This document shows, piece by piece, positions 1 through 9,060 of a DNA stretch of 64,000 nucleotides. The position numbers were made by a program, and so were the translations under genes. Origin of the DNA: Flavobacterium jejuense (lineage in GTDB: Bacteria > Bacteroidota > Bacteroidia > Flavobacteriales > Flavobacteriaceae); assembly GCF_006491595.2 (NCBI RefSeq), contig NZ_VEVQ02000004.1, positions 107,379-171,378 on the forward strand, in the 5' to 3' direction. The notes under the pieces were generated by a model. That model was not told the DNA's origin. It saw only the letters and a list, made by a program, of their open reading frames with translations, and did not search any database. Every line of letters begins with the position of its first letter. The first letter of the stretch is position 1.

Positions 1-1117
1 CAAAATAAACATTTTTAAATTCAAATCCTTGTTTAATTTCCTTAGGTAAAGGCACGTCTTCTTTGGTCTTGGGTTCAGAAGAAATATCAATGAAATCAAA
101 ATAATCTTTTAAATACAAAGCACTTTCAGATATTCTAGTAAATCGTGAAAAGAAATCTTGTAAACTTTTCATCAATCTATTAAAACTTCCAGATAAGAAT
201 GTTAATTCTCCTAAAGTGATGACTCCAGACAACACACGATAAATGATAAAAACATAAGCTGCATAATAACTTATGGAACCTAATAAGTTGAATAAAAAGC
301 CGTAACTAGAACGTTTTATGACTAGTGTTTTGTTCAGATTAAAGTATTTGTTTGCCAAATTTTGAAAACGAGCTACTACAAAATTGGTTAACCCAAAAAG
401 TTTAATCTCTTTGGCTGTTTTATCATTGGCACCAATGAAGCGTAAATAATCTAACTCTCTGCGTTCTGATGTCCAACTTCTAGCTAATGAATATTGTTGT
501 TGACTAAATCGAATTTCGTTTAAGAAAGAAGGAATGATACTTAAAACTAGTAAAATAATTAAATAAGGCTCGAAATAAATCAAACCTGCAATTAACGTGA
601 TAATGGAAATCGAATTTTGGGCTTGACCCAAAACGTTTGACATTAAATCCACTCTTCCCATAGTTTGGGTTCTCGCTCGCTCTAACTTATCGTAAAACTC
701 AGAATTTTCGAGTTGGCTAATGTCTATTTCATTGGTTTTTTGAATAATTTGAACCGATGTTTGAATATTATATTGGTCACCCAAAATACCATCAGTCAAA
801 GAAATGGCTCTACTTACTAAGTCTGATAAAACCACCAAGATAAATTCAATAACAACATATTTCCATAAAACAGCATAATCTGTATCTGAAGTTGTTGTAA
901 TTCGAATGATTTCATCAATGATGATTTTTCCAATCCAAAGAATAATTACTGGAAGTAAAGCCGCAATTAAACGGCAAAAACTAGAAACAAGAAATAATTT
1001 TTTATTGGTTTTCCAAATTTCTTTAAAAAAACGAGGTATAAAAAAAAGCGAACTAAAAGAGGCTTTTAATCCGATTTTTTTCTTGTCATTTAAGGATTTG
1101 GGTTGAAATCGTGTCAT
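1..1117 (-). CDS. ABC exporter, permease part (partial, runs off left edge)
   Basis: The frame opens at an ATG at 1117 and stays open to the window edge, so about 370 N-terminal residues are visible. They begin MTRFQPKSLNDKKK and contain several long hydrophobic stretches separated by charged loops, typical of the six-helix membrane half of an ABC exporter; the nucleotide-binding half must lie outside the window. Charged passages such as SEFYDKLERARTQTMGR and LDYLRFIGANDKTAKEIKLF are characteristic of the fused permease-ATPase type of Bacteroidetes. It is the last gene of the sufS unit, 74 bases after sufT, separated by an inverted repeat. The substrate cannot be read from the sequence. The family call is firm; the link to iron-sulfur metabolism is only positional. 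Confidence 0.8.
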   Translation of the reverse strand, partial: MTRFQPKSLNDKKKIGLKASFSSLFFIPRFFKEIWKTNKKLFLVSSFCRLIAALLPVIILWIGKIIIDEIIRITTTSDTDYAVLWKYVVIEFILVVLSDLVSRAISLTDGILGDQYNIQTSVQIIQKTNEIDISQLENSEFYDKLERARTQTMGRVDLMSNVLGQAQNSISIITLIAGLIYFEPYLIILLVLSIIPSFLNEIRFSQQQYSLARSWTSERRELDYLRFIGANDKTAKEIKLFGLTNFVVARFQNLANKYFNLNKTLVIKRSSYGFLFNLLGSISYYAAYVFIIYRVLSGVITLGELTFLSGSFNRLMKSLQDFFSRFTRISESALYLKDYFDFIDISSEPKTKEDVPLPKEIKQGFEFKNVYF

Positions 1118-1191
1118 TTTTTAGTGTTCAGTAATCAGTGTTCAGTATTGATAGCTAACTGCCTACTTTGTACTGAACACTGAACACTTTT
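1118..1191. repeat. Intergenic inverted/direct repeat in the suf unit
   Basis: The spacer holds two direct copies of AGTGTTCAGTA followed, about 30 bases on, by the inverted copy TACTGAACACT and a further ACTGAACACT, ending in T-runs. It can fold into a long hairpin. Related TCAGT-rich repeats occur in the next spacer (1516-1580) and a TCTGTTAT-type analogue at 5266-5356. It may be a mobile palindromic element or act as a transcript-processing signal or partial terminator. Confidence 0.6.
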
Positions 1192-1515
1192 TTAAAGCAT
1201 TCCTAATTCTAATTTAGCTTCTTCACTCATTAAGTCTTTACTCCATGGTGGATCAAAAGTAATTTCAACCTCAGCAGATTTTACTACATCAATTGATTTT
1301 ATTTTTTCTTCCACTTCCATTGGTAACGTTTCTGCAACCGGACAATTTGGAGAGGTTAAAGTCATTAAAACTTTTACATCATTATCTTCATTAATCATTA
1401 CGTCATAGATTAATCCTAATTCGTAAATGTCAACTGGAATTTCAGGGTCATAAATTGTTTTTAAAACTTTTACAACAGTTTCTCCTAGGTTTATTTCGTC
1501 TTTATATTCTTCCAT
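1192..1515 (-). CDS. sufT: SufT-like DUF59/MIP18 iron-sulfur assembly protein
   Basis: A 107-residue DUF59 (MIP18/PaaD-like) protein. The typical core is visible: IYDPEIPVDIYELGLIYD near the N-terminus and LTSPNCPVAE with the conserved cysteine near residue 58, then a C-terminal FDPPWSKDLMSEEAK. Proteins of this family help maturation of Fe-S proteins and are commonly encoded in SUF operons of Gram-positive bacteria and Bacteroidetes. It follows sufE by 65 bases in the same direction and precedes the ABC exporter. The spacers on both sides contain TCAGT-type repeats. The family is clear; the symbol is given by analogy with SUF-linked DUF59 proteins. Confidence 0.88.
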   Translation of the reverse strand: MEEYKDEINLGETVVKVLKTIYDPEIPVDIYELGLIYDVMINEDNDVKVLMTLTSPNCPVAETLPMEVEEKIKSIDVVKSAEVEITFDPPWSKDLMSEEAKLELGML

Positions 1516-1580
1516 TTTTTTGTATTCAGTTATTAGTATTCAGTAAATTGATATGATATCTACTTAAATGACTTATGTGT

Positions 1581-2003
1581 TTAGTTATTTTTTGCATTAA
1601 AACCCAAAGCATACATTTTGATTTGTTTGATCATAGACACCAATCCGTTTGCTCTTGTAGGTGATAAATGTTCTTTTAATCCTATTTCGTCAATAAAATC
1701 AGTATTGGCTTCCAAAATAGCTTTGGCAGATTGATTTGAAAAAGCGCGAATTAAAATTGCAATGATTCCTTTTGTTAAAATCGCATCGCTATCAGCGGTA
1801 AATACAATATTTCCATCATTTTCTTCTGCATGTACCCAAACTTTCGATTGACATCCTTTAATGATGTTATCTTCTGTTTTGTATTTTTCGTCTATTAAAG
1901 GTAATGTTTTTCCAAGTTCAATCATATATTCATAACGTTGCATCCAATCGTCGAACATTGAAAACTCATCTACTATATCCTCTTGTATGGCTTGTATGTT
2001 CAT
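1581..2003 (-). CDS. sufE: SufE cysteine desulfurase activator
   Basis: A 140-residue SufE-family protein that accepts persulfide sulfur from SufS and passes it to the SufBCD scaffold. Family signatures visible are the N-terminal FSMFDDWMQRYEYMIELG, the sulfur-accepting cysteine Cys51 within IIKGCQSKVWVHA, and the C-terminal LSPTRANGLVSMIKQIK. Length matches the family. It lies 3 bases after the lipoprotein gene and two genes after sufS in the same operon, the expected setting for the SufS-SufE pair. Confidence 0.95.
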   Translation of the reverse strand: MNIQAIQEDIVDEFSMFDDWMQRYEYMIELGKTLPLIDEKYKTEDNIIKGCQSKVWVHAEENDGNIVFTADSDAILTKGIIAILIRAFSNQSAKAILEANTDFIDEIGLKEHLSPTRANGLVSMIKQIKMYALGFNAKNN

Positions 2004-2006
2004 TCT

Positions 2007-2513
2007 TTATTTAATTTTATCAGCTATTTTTAAAATAGTTTCTACCAAATTTTTAATTTCAGCAGGAGGAAAACCCCCATCAAAATCAGAAGTTCTAAAA
2101 GTTTCCTCCCCTTTCTTCACTATTAAGTTAGTAATTGGTGCTCCATCATAAAATCTTTTTTCTGTTGGAGCTTTTAAATTAGGGAATTCTTTTGGATTTA
2201 CCCCTTTATAAGCTTCTTCTAACAATTTAATATCGCTAGAAGCAATTGCTACTATTTTTGATTCTTCTCCTCTTGCATTTTGAACGGCTATCTTACCATT
2301 TTCAATAGAAATTCTTCTAAAATAACCTCTAGACATGGATTCATAAACTAATACAGGTAGTGTTTGGTTTATTGTCATGTCTTCTTTATTTGCAGAGGAT
2401 ACAGTTTCTGTTTTATCATTTGATGTTATCATGGCTGTATCAGTTGCTTTTTTTTGACAATTACAACTACTAATAGTTATAATTAAAGTCGATAGAATGG
2501 TAATTGCTTTCAT
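2007..2513 (-). CDS. Hypothetical lipoprotein between sufS and sufE
   Basis: A 168-residue protein of unknown function. The N-terminus MKAITILSTLIITISSCNCQKK is a lipoprotein signal peptide with the lipobox ending at Cys17. The mature part has a low-complexity linker (about residues 20-50) and then a small domain with a beta-strand-rich look containing the charged motif TSDFDGGFPPAEIKNL. It sits between sufS (12 bases) and sufE (3 bases) and so is co-transcribed with them. A lipoprotein in a sulfur-transfer operon is not explained by the pathway; no function is assigned. Confidence 0.8.
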   Translation of the reverse strand: MKAITILSTLIITISSCNCQKKATDTAMITSNDKTETVSSANKEDMTINQTLPVLVYESMSRGYFRRISIENGKIAVQNARGEESKIVAIASSDIKLLEEAYKGVNPKEFPNLKAPTEKRFYDGAPITNLIVKKGEETFRTSDFDGGFPPAEIKNLVETILKIADKIK

Positions 2514-2525
2514 GTTGTTTGTTTT

Positions 2526-3746
2526 TTAAGATAACATTAGTTTTGCTTTTTTAACGGCTTCTACAAAGATATCAATTTCTTCCTTTGTATTGTAAAATGC
2601 AAAACTTGCTCTTATTGTTCCAGGAATTTTAAAGAAATCCATTATAGGTTGTGCACAATGATGACCAGTACGCACAGCTATACCTAATTTATCTATAATC
2701 GTGCCAATGTCATAAGGATGAATACCATCAATGTTAAATGAAATTACAGAAGCTTTCTTAGATAAGTCTTTTGGACCGTAAATCGTAACACCTTCAATTT
2801 CTTGTATTCTTTTAGTTCCATATTCCAACAATTCTTGTTCTTGCTTAGCAATATTGTCAAAACCGATAGCGTTCATGTAATCTATAGCTGCTCCAAAAGC
2901 AATTCCACCACAAATATTTGGTGTTCCAGCTTCAAATTTATGAGGTAAATCGGCATAAGTTGTTTTTTCGAATGTTACTGTGGCAATCATTTCACCACCA
3001 CCTTTGTATGGAGGTAATTTGCGTAACCATTCTTCTTTTCCATATAACATTCCAACACCTGTAGGACCACACATTTTATGAGCAGAAGTGACATAAAAGT
3101 CAACATCCAAAGCTTGCACATCTGGTTTTAAATGCGGACAAGCTTGGGCACCATCTATTAAAACCGCTGCACCTACTTCGTGTGCTTTTTTAATAATATA
3201 TTCAATAGGATTTAAAGTTCCTAAAGCATTTGAAATATGATTACAGAAAACTAATTTGGTTTTATTAGAAAGTAACTTATCATATTCGTCCATTATTAAG
3301 TCACCATCCAAACTCATTGGAATCACTTTCAAAATAGCTCCTGTATGTTCACAAAGCATTTGCCAAGGCACAATATTACTATGATGTTCCAAAGCTGAAA
3401 CAATGATTTCATCACCTTTTTGTAAAATTGACGCAAAACCATTGGCAACCAAATTGATACTTTCTGTAGTTCCAGAAGTTAAGATGATTTCATAGCTATG
3501 CTTAGCATTAAAATGCTTTTGAATTTTCAAACGCGCTTCTTCATAAGCATCAGTAGCTAGTTGACTTAGAGTATGTACACCACGATGAATATTTGCATTG
3601 TATCTTGAATAATAATCTACAATAGCATCAATTACTACTTGAGGCGTTTGTGACGTGGCTCCGTTATCGAAATATACTAAAGGTTTTCCATTTACTTGTT
3701 GGGATAAAATAGGAAAATCGGCTCTTACTTTTTGAACATCAAACAT
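2526..3746 (-). CDS. sufS: SufS cysteine desulfurase
   Basis: A 406-residue group II cysteine desulfurase, PLP-dependent, removing sulfur from cysteine to give alanine and an enzyme persulfide. The PLP lysine is Lys224 in VTSAHKMCGPTG; the catalytic cysteine is Cys364 in RTGHHCAQP; LIDGAQACPH carries the PLP-contacting Asp and Gln. Full length for the family. It begins a second transcription unit: a hairpin terminator follows sufD at 3892-3938, and a TAAATTTG -7 box lies just upstream of the start on the minus strand. Lipoprotein, sufE, sufT and the ABC exporter follow. Confidence 0.97.
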   Translation of the reverse strand: MFDVQKVRADFPILSQQVNGKPLVYFDNGATSQTPQVVIDAIVDYYSRYNANIHRGVHTLSQLATDAYEEARLKIQKHFNAKHSYEIILTSGTTESINLVANGFASILQKGDEIIVSALEHHSNIVPWQMLCEHTGAILKVIPMSLDGDLIMDEYDKLLSNKTKLVFCNHISNALGTLNPIEYIIKKAHEVGAAVLIDGAQACPHLKPDVQALDVDFYVTSAHKMCGPTGVGMLYGKEEWLRKLPPYKGGGEMIATVTFEKTTYADLPHKFEAGTPNICGGIAFGAAIDYMNAIGFDNIAKQEQELLEYGTKRIQEIEGVTIYGPKDLSKKASVISFNIDGIHPYDIGTIIDKLGIAVRTGHHCAQPIMDFFKIPGTIRASFAFYNTKEEIDIFVEAVKKAKLMLS

Positions 3747-3764
3747 TTCATATCAATTTGATTA

Positions 3765-3772
3765 CAAATTTA
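3765..3772 (-). promoter_or_regulatory. Candidate -7 box of the sufS unit
   Basis: On the minus strand this reads TAAATTTG, a perfect match to the Bacteroidetes -7 consensus TAnnTTTG, about 19 bases ahead of the sufS start codon. No convincing TTG -33 box is seen at 19-20 bases, so the assignment is moderate. It would explain how sufS is expressed after the terminator behind sufD. Confidence 0.5.
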
Positions 3773-3891
3773 CAACTTGATTATTTAAAATGGGAATAAA
3801 TAAAGGTTAAAATATATTGGAATTATTTAACAACTGTTGTTTTAGTTACTCCAGAGATTTTATAGATTTAATTTTTCTTATTTTAAGTTAT

Positions 3892-3938
3892 AATAAAACA
3901 AGAAAACCACCTTTAAAAGATGGTTTTCTTGTTTTATT
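3892..3938 (-). terminator. Terminator after sufD
   Basis: Twenty-base arms (3892-3911 and 3919-3938) built around AAACAAGAAAACCACC and GATGGTTTTCTTGTTT pair almost perfectly around a 7-base loop. It follows the sufD stop by 10 bases on the minus strand and separates the sufABCD unit from sufS. Confidence 0.85.
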
Positions 3939-3948
3939 TAGAGATTTT

Positions 3949-5265
3949 TTACAATTCAAATCCCATTTTTACACCTAACTTGTTAGCTATAATCTTAGTG
4001 ATTCGTTGCTTTAATTCTGGTATTTTAATGCTTTGTATCACTTCATTTGAGAACGCATACATTAATAAGGCACGAGCTTCTTTTTTAGGAATTCCTCTCT
4101 GTTGCATGTAAAACATTGCTGTTTCGTCTAATTGACCAATAGTACAACCGTGTGAACATTTTACATCGTCTGCAAAAATTTCTAATTGTGGTTTGGCATT
4201 AATAGTGGCTTTTTCGCTCACTAAAATATTATTGTTTTGTTGAAAAGCATCTGTTTTTTGAGCTTCTTTTTCTACATATATTTTCCCATTGAAAACACCT
4301 GTTGAGCTGTCTCCAAAAATACCTTTGTAATTTTGGTGACTTTCACAATTCGGTTGTGCATGGTGTACTAATGTGAAATGATCCACATGTTGCTTATCTC
4401 CAATGATTGTAATCCCTTTTAGAGTAGAATCGATACGTTCCCCTTGATGATAGAAATTCAAATTGTTACGTGTAATATTTCCTCCAAAAGAGAAAGTATG
4501 CACAGCAACCCTGCTTTCTTGTTTTTGAGCAATGTAGGTATTGTCAATTAAATTAGCCGTTTGTACATCATTTTGTATTTTATAATAATCTACATTCGCT
4601 CTTTTTTGTGCAAAAATTTCAGTCACACTATTGGTTAAAACAGGATTACTATTTAAACTTTGGTGACGCTCTATAATTTGAACATGTGCATTTTCACCAA
4701 CAATTATTAAATTTCTTGGTTGCACCATTAAAGCAGCTTCGGTACCTGTTGAAAAATAAACAATTTCAATAGGTTTATCGGCCACTTTACTCTTAGGTAT
4801 GTTAATAAAAGCACCTTCTTGAGCAAATGCTGTATTCAAAGAGGTTAATGTTTCGTCTTTTTTAGCGATTTGATTAAAATACGTTTCAAGAGTTGGTTTG
4901 TATTTAGGTTTGGTTAAAACCGAAGACAGCAAACACACATCAATTCCTTCGTGTGTTGTTGACGATAAAAACGAGCTGAATTTACCATCAATAAATACTA
5001 ATTTATAAGTATCTACTTCGTGAAGGAAGTATTTTTTTACATCTTTAAATTCAATTGCGTTTTCATGCTTTGGGAAAACCGAAAAATCATTCTTTAAAAT
5101 AGCATTTAAAGAAGTATATTTCCAAGCTTCCTCTTTTTTAGTTGGAAACCCTTTATTTTCAAAGTTTTTTATCGCTTGATTTCGTACCTCATGCAAATTG
5201 GAATCCATATCGAATTTCTCTTCAAATGCAATGTATGACGAAAGTAATTTATCTTTTAAATCCAT
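3949..5265 (-). CDS. sufD: SufD Fe-S scaffold subunit
   Basis: A 438-residue SufD, partner of SufB and SufC in the SufBC2D scaffold complex in the cytoplasm. The C-terminal SufBD core is clear: ADDVKCSHGCTIGQLDETA, then MQQRGIPKKEARALLMYAFSNEV, the region that carries the conserved histidine used in cluster assembly. The N-terminal part (KKEEAWKYTSL) is the usual SufD N-terminal domain. It follows sufC and ends in a strong hairpin terminator. The 91-base gap to sufC carries a repeat. Confidence 0.96.
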   Translation of the reverse strand: MDLKDKLLSSYIAFEEKFDMDSNLHEVRNQAIKNFENKGFPTKKEEAWKYTSLNAILKNDFSVFPKHENAIEFKDVKKYFLHEVDTYKLVFIDGKFSSFLSSTTHEGIDVCLLSSVLTKPKYKPTLETYFNQIAKKDETLTSLNTAFAQEGAFINIPKSKVADKPIEIVYFSTGTEAALMVQPRNLIIVGENAHVQIIERHQSLNSNPVLTNSVTEIFAQKRANVDYYKIQNDVQTANLIDNTYIAQKQESRVAVHTFSFGGNITRNNLNFYHQGERIDSTLKGITIIGDKQHVDHFTLVHHAQPNCESHQNYKGIFGDSSTGVFNGKIYVEKEAQKTDAFQQNNNILVSEKATINAKPQLEIFADDVKCSHGCTIGQLDETAMFYMQQRGIPKKEARALLMYAFSNEVIQSIKIPELKQRITKIIANKLGVKMGFEL

Positions 5266-5356
5266 TTTTTTGTTGTTGTCGGTTGTCTGTTATGAGTTGT
5301 CTGTTATGGGTTGCCAATTATTTGGTTAAACTGAGAACAGAAAACAGATAACTTTT
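5266..5356. repeat. Intergenic repeat between sufC and sufD
   Basis: Two direct copies of GTTGTCTGTTATG are followed by AACAGAAAACAGATAAC, which is complementary to them, ending in a T-run. The layout (two direct copies, one inverted copy, T-run) resembles the repeat at 1118-1191 although the bases differ. It could be a processing or attenuation site within the operon. Confidence 0.5.
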
Positions 5357-6106
5357 TTAAACCAATTCTGCTTTTATCCAGTCGTATCCTTTTTCTTCTA
5401 ATTCTAAAGCCAAGGAAGCATCACCTGATTTCACGATTTTTCCATCCATAAGAACGTGTACAAAATCTGGAACGATATATTCTAAAAGTCTTTGGTAATG
5501 CGTAATAACCACTACAGCATTGTCTTTGCTTTTCAATTTATTAACACCATTAGCAACAATTCTAAGCGCATCGATATCTAGACCAGAATCGGTTTCATCT
5601 AAAATAGCCAGTTTTGGTTCTAACATAGCTAATTGAAAAATTTCGTTACGTTTCTTTTCACCACCAGAAAATCCTTCGTTTAAGGAACGAGAAAGAAATT
5701 TTTTATCCATTTCCAATAATTCAGATTTCTCACGAATTTTCTTCAACATCTCATTGGCTGGCATGTCTTCTAAACCTTTTGCTTTTCTACTTTCATTGAT
5801 TGCTGTTTTGATAAAGTTAGTTACCGAAACACCTGGAATTTCCACAGGATATTGAAAAGAAAGGAAAACGCCTTTATGTGCTCTTTCCTCTGGAGCTAAT
5901 TCAGAAATTTCTTCACCATCTAAAAAGATTTCTCCATCAGATACTTCATAATTTTCATTTCCAGCAATTATTGAAGAAAGTGTTGATTTTCCAGCACCAT
6001 TTGGTCCCATAATCGCATGAACTTCTCCAGCTTTAACCTCTAAATTAATTCCTTTTAATATTTCTTTGTCTTCTACTGAAGCGTGTAAATTTTTAATACT
6101 TAACAT
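5357..6106 (-). CDS. sufC: SufC ABC-type ATPase
   Basis: A 249-residue ATPase of the SufBC2D complex. The Walker A motif is GPNGAGKSTL, the signature motif has the SufC form FSGGEKKRNEI, and Walker B is LAILDETDSGLDID. ATP hydrolysis by SufC drives the conformational change for cluster assembly on SufB-SufD. Length and motifs are normal. It is separated from sufB by two accessory genes, unlike the usual sufBCD order. Confidence 0.97.
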   Translation of the reverse strand: MLSIKNLHASVEDKEILKGINLEVKAGEVHAIMGPNGAGKSTLSSIIAGNENYEVSDGEIFLDGEEISELAPEERAHKGVFLSFQYPVEIPGVSVTNFIKTAINESRKAKGLEDMPANEMLKKIREKSELLEMDKKFLSRSLNEGFSGGEKKRNEIFQLAMLEPKLAILDETDSGLDIDALRIVANGVNKLKSKDNAVVVITHYQRLLEYIVPDFVHVLMDGKIVKSGDASLALELEEKGYDWIKAELV

Positions 6107-6116
6107 TGTCTCTATT

Positions 6117-6602
6117 TTATATAAAAGCTAATTTTATGTTTTGTGTTTCTTCAGGTTTATCTGCATTAAAATGCTTTTGTCCCAAATAGTGCATTCCTAA
6201 ATAATCGGCCGATTTTTTAAAAGGAATGTAAAAATCAAAATCAATTTCACTATCGTGAGAATTGGTAATGACAGCCATATTTTTTCCTCTTAATTTTCTG
6301 CCTGTTTCTTTTTCTATTCGAATTAAATCGGAAAATCTATCAAAAAACACTTTCATTATACCACTCATACTGTACCAATACACTGGTGTAGAAAAGATTA
6401 AAGTGTCATATTTTTCAAGTATTCCTTTTATTAATTCAAAAAAATCGTCATCTCTATTTTTACTCTCATAATCATAATAAGAAAAATTATAATCACTCAA
6501 ATTAATAACATCTAAATTATATTGATTCGCAACCTCAGTAGCAATTCTCGTTGTATTACCTATTATTCTAGAGGAACCAATTATAATTACCGACTTACTC
6601 AT
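6117..6602 (-). CDS. Flavodoxin-fold NAD(P)H-dependent oxidoreductase
   Basis: A flavodoxin-like FMN protein of about 161 residues if the start MSKSVIIIGSSR at 6602 is used; the longer frame from 6623 would overlap the next gene and is less likely. The N-terminal IIIGSSRIIGNTTRIA is the FMN phosphate-binding loop and FSTPVYWYSMSGIMKVFFDR is the typical NADPH-dependent FMN reductase motif. It lies between the membrane-protein gene and sufC in the sufAB-CD operon. An electron donor role in cluster assembly or repair is an inference from position. Confidence 0.82.
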   Translation of the reverse strand: MSKSVIIIGSSRIIGNTTRIATEVANQYNLDVINLSDYNFSYYDYESKNRDDDFFELIKGILEKYDTLIFSTPVYWYSMSGIMKVFFDRFSDLIRIEKETGRKLRGKNMAVITNSHDSEIDFDFYIPFKKSADYLGMHYLGQKHFNADKPEETQNIKLAFI

Positions 6603-6606
6603 TATT

Positions 6607-7002
6607 TTAAACCGTTTTGTCAAATTCTATCTCAGCTTTTTCCTCAGGTAAAATTTCAATAAAATAATACACAATCTCTGAAATAGTTCCTGTAAAAACA
6701 AAAAGTAAAATCCACATTAAAACCTTATTGCTAGAATCATTTTTATTTGATCTAGTTAAATGTATGATATCAAATATCTTAATTCCCAATGAAATTAGTA
6801 TAGTGAGTATTAAAATAACAAATGCACCTACAAACCCTCTAAAAAAAGCCAGAGGTGGTCTTCCTGTTTGTACATCATTTTCGAAATGCTCTAAACTTCC
6901 TAGAAAAAAAGAAAAAAAGAAAATGAAATAGAAAATCATTCCAATTATGGGAAGAAAGTGTAAAATACCAATTAGTGTTTTTTGTGTCTTTGTTAAATTC
7001 AT
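6607..7002 (-). CDS. Small membrane protein in suf operon
   Basis: A 131-residue protein with about three hydrophobic helices: residues 11-35, 49-75 and 92-115. It ends in a short acidic tail. I do not recognise the family. It starts 12 bases after the sufB stop and is followed by the flavodoxin-fold gene, so it is co-transcribed with the Fe-S genes. Its role is unknown. Confidence 0.75.
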   Translation of the reverse strand: MNLTKTQKTLIGILHFLPIIGMIFYFIFFFSFFLGSLEHFENDVQTGRPPLAFFRGFVGAFVILILTILISLGIKIFDIIHLTRSNKNDSSNKVLMWILLFVFTGTISEIVYYFIEILPEEKAEIEFDKTV

Positions 7003-7014
7003 AATTGTGCCTTT

Positions 7015-8463
7015 TTATCCTACAGAACCTTCTAATGAAATCTCTAATAATTTTTGAGCTTCAACAGCAAACTCCATTGGTAATTTATTCAAGACTTCTT
7101 TACTGAAGCCATTTACAATTAAAGCGATTGCCTTTTCTGTTGGAATTCCTCTTTGGTTACAATAAAAGACTTGATCTTCTCCAATTTTAGAAGTAGTTGC
7201 CTCGTGTTCTATTTTTGCAGATGTGTTTTTACTTTCAATATATGGAAAAGTATGAGCTCCACATTCGTTACCCATTAATAAACTATCACATTGAGAGAAA
7301 TTACGAGCATTGTCAGCCCTTGATGAAATTTGAACTAAACCTCTATAGCTATTTTGAGATTTCCCAGCAGAAATACCTTTTGAAATAATGGTTGACTTAG
7401 TATTTTTACCTAAATGAACCATTTTTGTACCAGTATCTGCTTGTTGAAAATTATTAGTTACAGCTATTGAATAAAATTCTCCAATGGAATTATCTCCTTT
7501 TAAAATACAAGAAGGATACTTCCAAGTTACAGCAGATCCAGTTTCAACTTGCGTCCAAGATATTTTTGCGTTCTTTTCACACAAACCTCTTTTGGTTACA
7601 AAATTATAAACACCACCTTTACCCTCTTTGTTACCTGGAAACCAGTTTTGTACGGTTGAATATTTAATTTCTGAATTATCCAAAGCAATCAATTCAACCA
7701 CTGCAGCATGTAATTGGTTTTCATCACGACTTGGAGCTGTACAACCTTCTAGGTACGAAACATAACTTCCTTCATCAGCAATTACAAGTGTTCTTTCAAA
7801 CTGACCTGTTCCTGCTTGATTGATTCTAAAATAGGTTGAGAGTTCCATTGGACAACGCACTCCTTTTGGAATATAACAAAAACTACCATCAGAAAAAACA
7901 GCAGAATTTAAAGCCGCATAAAAATTATCTTTTGTTGGCACAACTGTACCTAAATGTTTACGAACTAATTCTGGATGCTCTTTTATAGCATCAGATATAC
8001 TCATAAAGATAATTCCTTTTTCTGATAATGTTTTTTTAAATGTAGTAGCTACTGAAACAGAATCGACAACAATATCAATTGCAACATTATTAATTTTCTT
8101 TTGTTCATCAACAGAAATCCCAAGCTTTTTATACATAGCTAACAATTCTGGATCAACATCATCTAAAGTTTTATTTGGATCTGCCTTTTTTGGTGCAGAA
8201 TAATAAGATATTGCTTGAAAATCAGGTTTAGTATAGTGTACATTTGCCCATTCTGGTTCAATCATTTCTTCCCAAGCACGAAAAGCTTCTAAACGCCACT
8301 CAGTCATCCATTCTGGCTCACCCTTTTTTAAAGAAATAGCACGAACTATATCTTCATTTAAACCAATAGGAAAGGTATCTGATTCTAATTCAGTGTAAAA
8401 TCCGTATTCGTATTCTTTGTTTTGTAATTCGACTTTTAAATCGTCTTCTGTATATTTTGACAT
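7015..8463 (-). CDS. sufB: SufB Fe-S scaffold subunit
   Basis: A 482-residue SufB, the main scaffold on which clusters are built. The conserved stretches [40 protein letters not shown] and [19 protein letters not shown] are present, including the cysteines of the family. The N-terminal region [20 protein letters not shown] is typical for Bacteroidetes SufB. It follows sufA and precedes the membrane-protein gene by 12 bases. Confidence 0.97.
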   Translation of the reverse strand: MSKYTEDDLKVELQNKEYEYGFYTELESDTFPIGLNEDIVRAISLKKGEPEWMTEWRLEAFRAWEEMIEPEWANVHYTKPDFQAISYYSAPKKADPNKTLDDVDPELLAMYKKLGISVDEQKKINNVAIDIVVDSVSVATTFKKTLSEKGIIFMSISDAIKEHPELVRKHLGTVVPTKDNFYAALNSAVFSDGSFCYIPKGVRCPMELSTYFRINQAGTGQFERTLVIADEGSYVSYLEGCTAPSRDENQLHAAVVELIALDNSEIKYSTVQNWFPGNKEGKGGVYNFVTKRGLCEKNAKISWTQVETGSAVTWKYPSCILKGDNSIGEFYSIAVTNNFQQADTGTKMVHLGKNTKSTIISKGISAGKSQNSYRGLVQISSRADNARNFSQCDSLLMGNECGAHTFPYIESKNTSAKIEHEATTSKIGEDQVFYCNQRGIPTEKAIALIVNGFSKEVLNKLPMEFAVEAQKLLEISLEGSVG

Positions 8464-8562
8464 TATTTTATACTATTGAAAGATTTGAAATTGAAGGATT
8501 TAAAAATTAAACATATTTCTTTAATCTTTAAAACTTTAAATTTTTTCAATCATTTAATTATT
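8464..8562. repeat. Imperfect inverted repeat between sufA and sufB
   Basis: The spacer contains ATTGAAAGATTTGAAATTG at its left and AAATTTTTTCAATCATT at its right, which pair imperfectly (arms about 25 bases, several mismatches). It is a further spacer of this operon filled with an inverted repeat. Confidence 0.4.
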
Positions 8563-8892
8563 TTATAAAGAAAAAGATTCTCCACATCCGCAGGTTCGTT
8601 GCGCATTAGGGTTGTTAAAAACAAATCCCTTTCCATTTAAACCTCCTGAAAACTCTAAAGTAGTTCCTATTAAATAAAGAAAACTCTTTTTCTCAACAGC
8701 AACTTTAACATTATTATCTTCAAAAACTTTATCGTTTTCTCCTATTTCTTTGTCAAATTTTAATTCATAGGACAATCCCGAGCAACCTCCACTTTTTACA
8801 CCAACCCTAACGAAGTCATTTGTTGCATCAAAACCATCGTCACTCATCATTTCGATGATTTTTTTTCTAGCAGTATCAGATACTTTAATCAT
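8563..8892 (-). CDS. sufA: SufA/IscA-type iron-sulfur carrier
   Basis: A 109-residue A-type carrier (HesB/IscA/SufA family). The three conserved cysteines are Cys37 in KSGGCSGLSY and Cys101/Cys103 in RTCGCGESF at the C-terminus. It receives clusters from SufBCD and hands them to target proteins. It is the first gene of the operon, directly behind a near-consensus promoter. Whether it is better named sufA, iscA or erpA cannot be decided from sequence alone; operon position favours sufA. Confidence 0.93.
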   Translation of the reverse strand: MIKVSDTARKKIIEMMSDDGFDATNDFVRVGVKSGGCSGLSYELKFDKEIGENDKVFEDNNVKVAVEKKSFLYLIGTTLEFSGGLNGKGFVFNNPNAQRTCGCGESFSL

Positions 8893-8926
8893 AGCTAAGT
8901 TATTTTGATTTTGTCTAAATTAACTG

Positions 8927-8956
8927 CAAATATAAGTCATATAATGCTTATTACAA
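8927..8956 (-). promoter_or_regulatory. Promoter of the sufA-B-C-D unit
   Basis: On the minus strand a TTG (8954-8956) is followed after exactly 19 bases by TATATTTG (8927-8934), the canonical Bacteroidetes sigma-A promoter layout. It lies 35 bases ahead of the sufA start codon. Confidence 0.75.
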
Positions 8957-9060
8957 GGTTTAGTAACATTTTTATAACTTATAAATCCATAACTTTTATT
9001 TATAACTGTTATTCGATTCAATTTCTTTTGAAATTTTGTAAATTGCAAAAAATTCTACAA

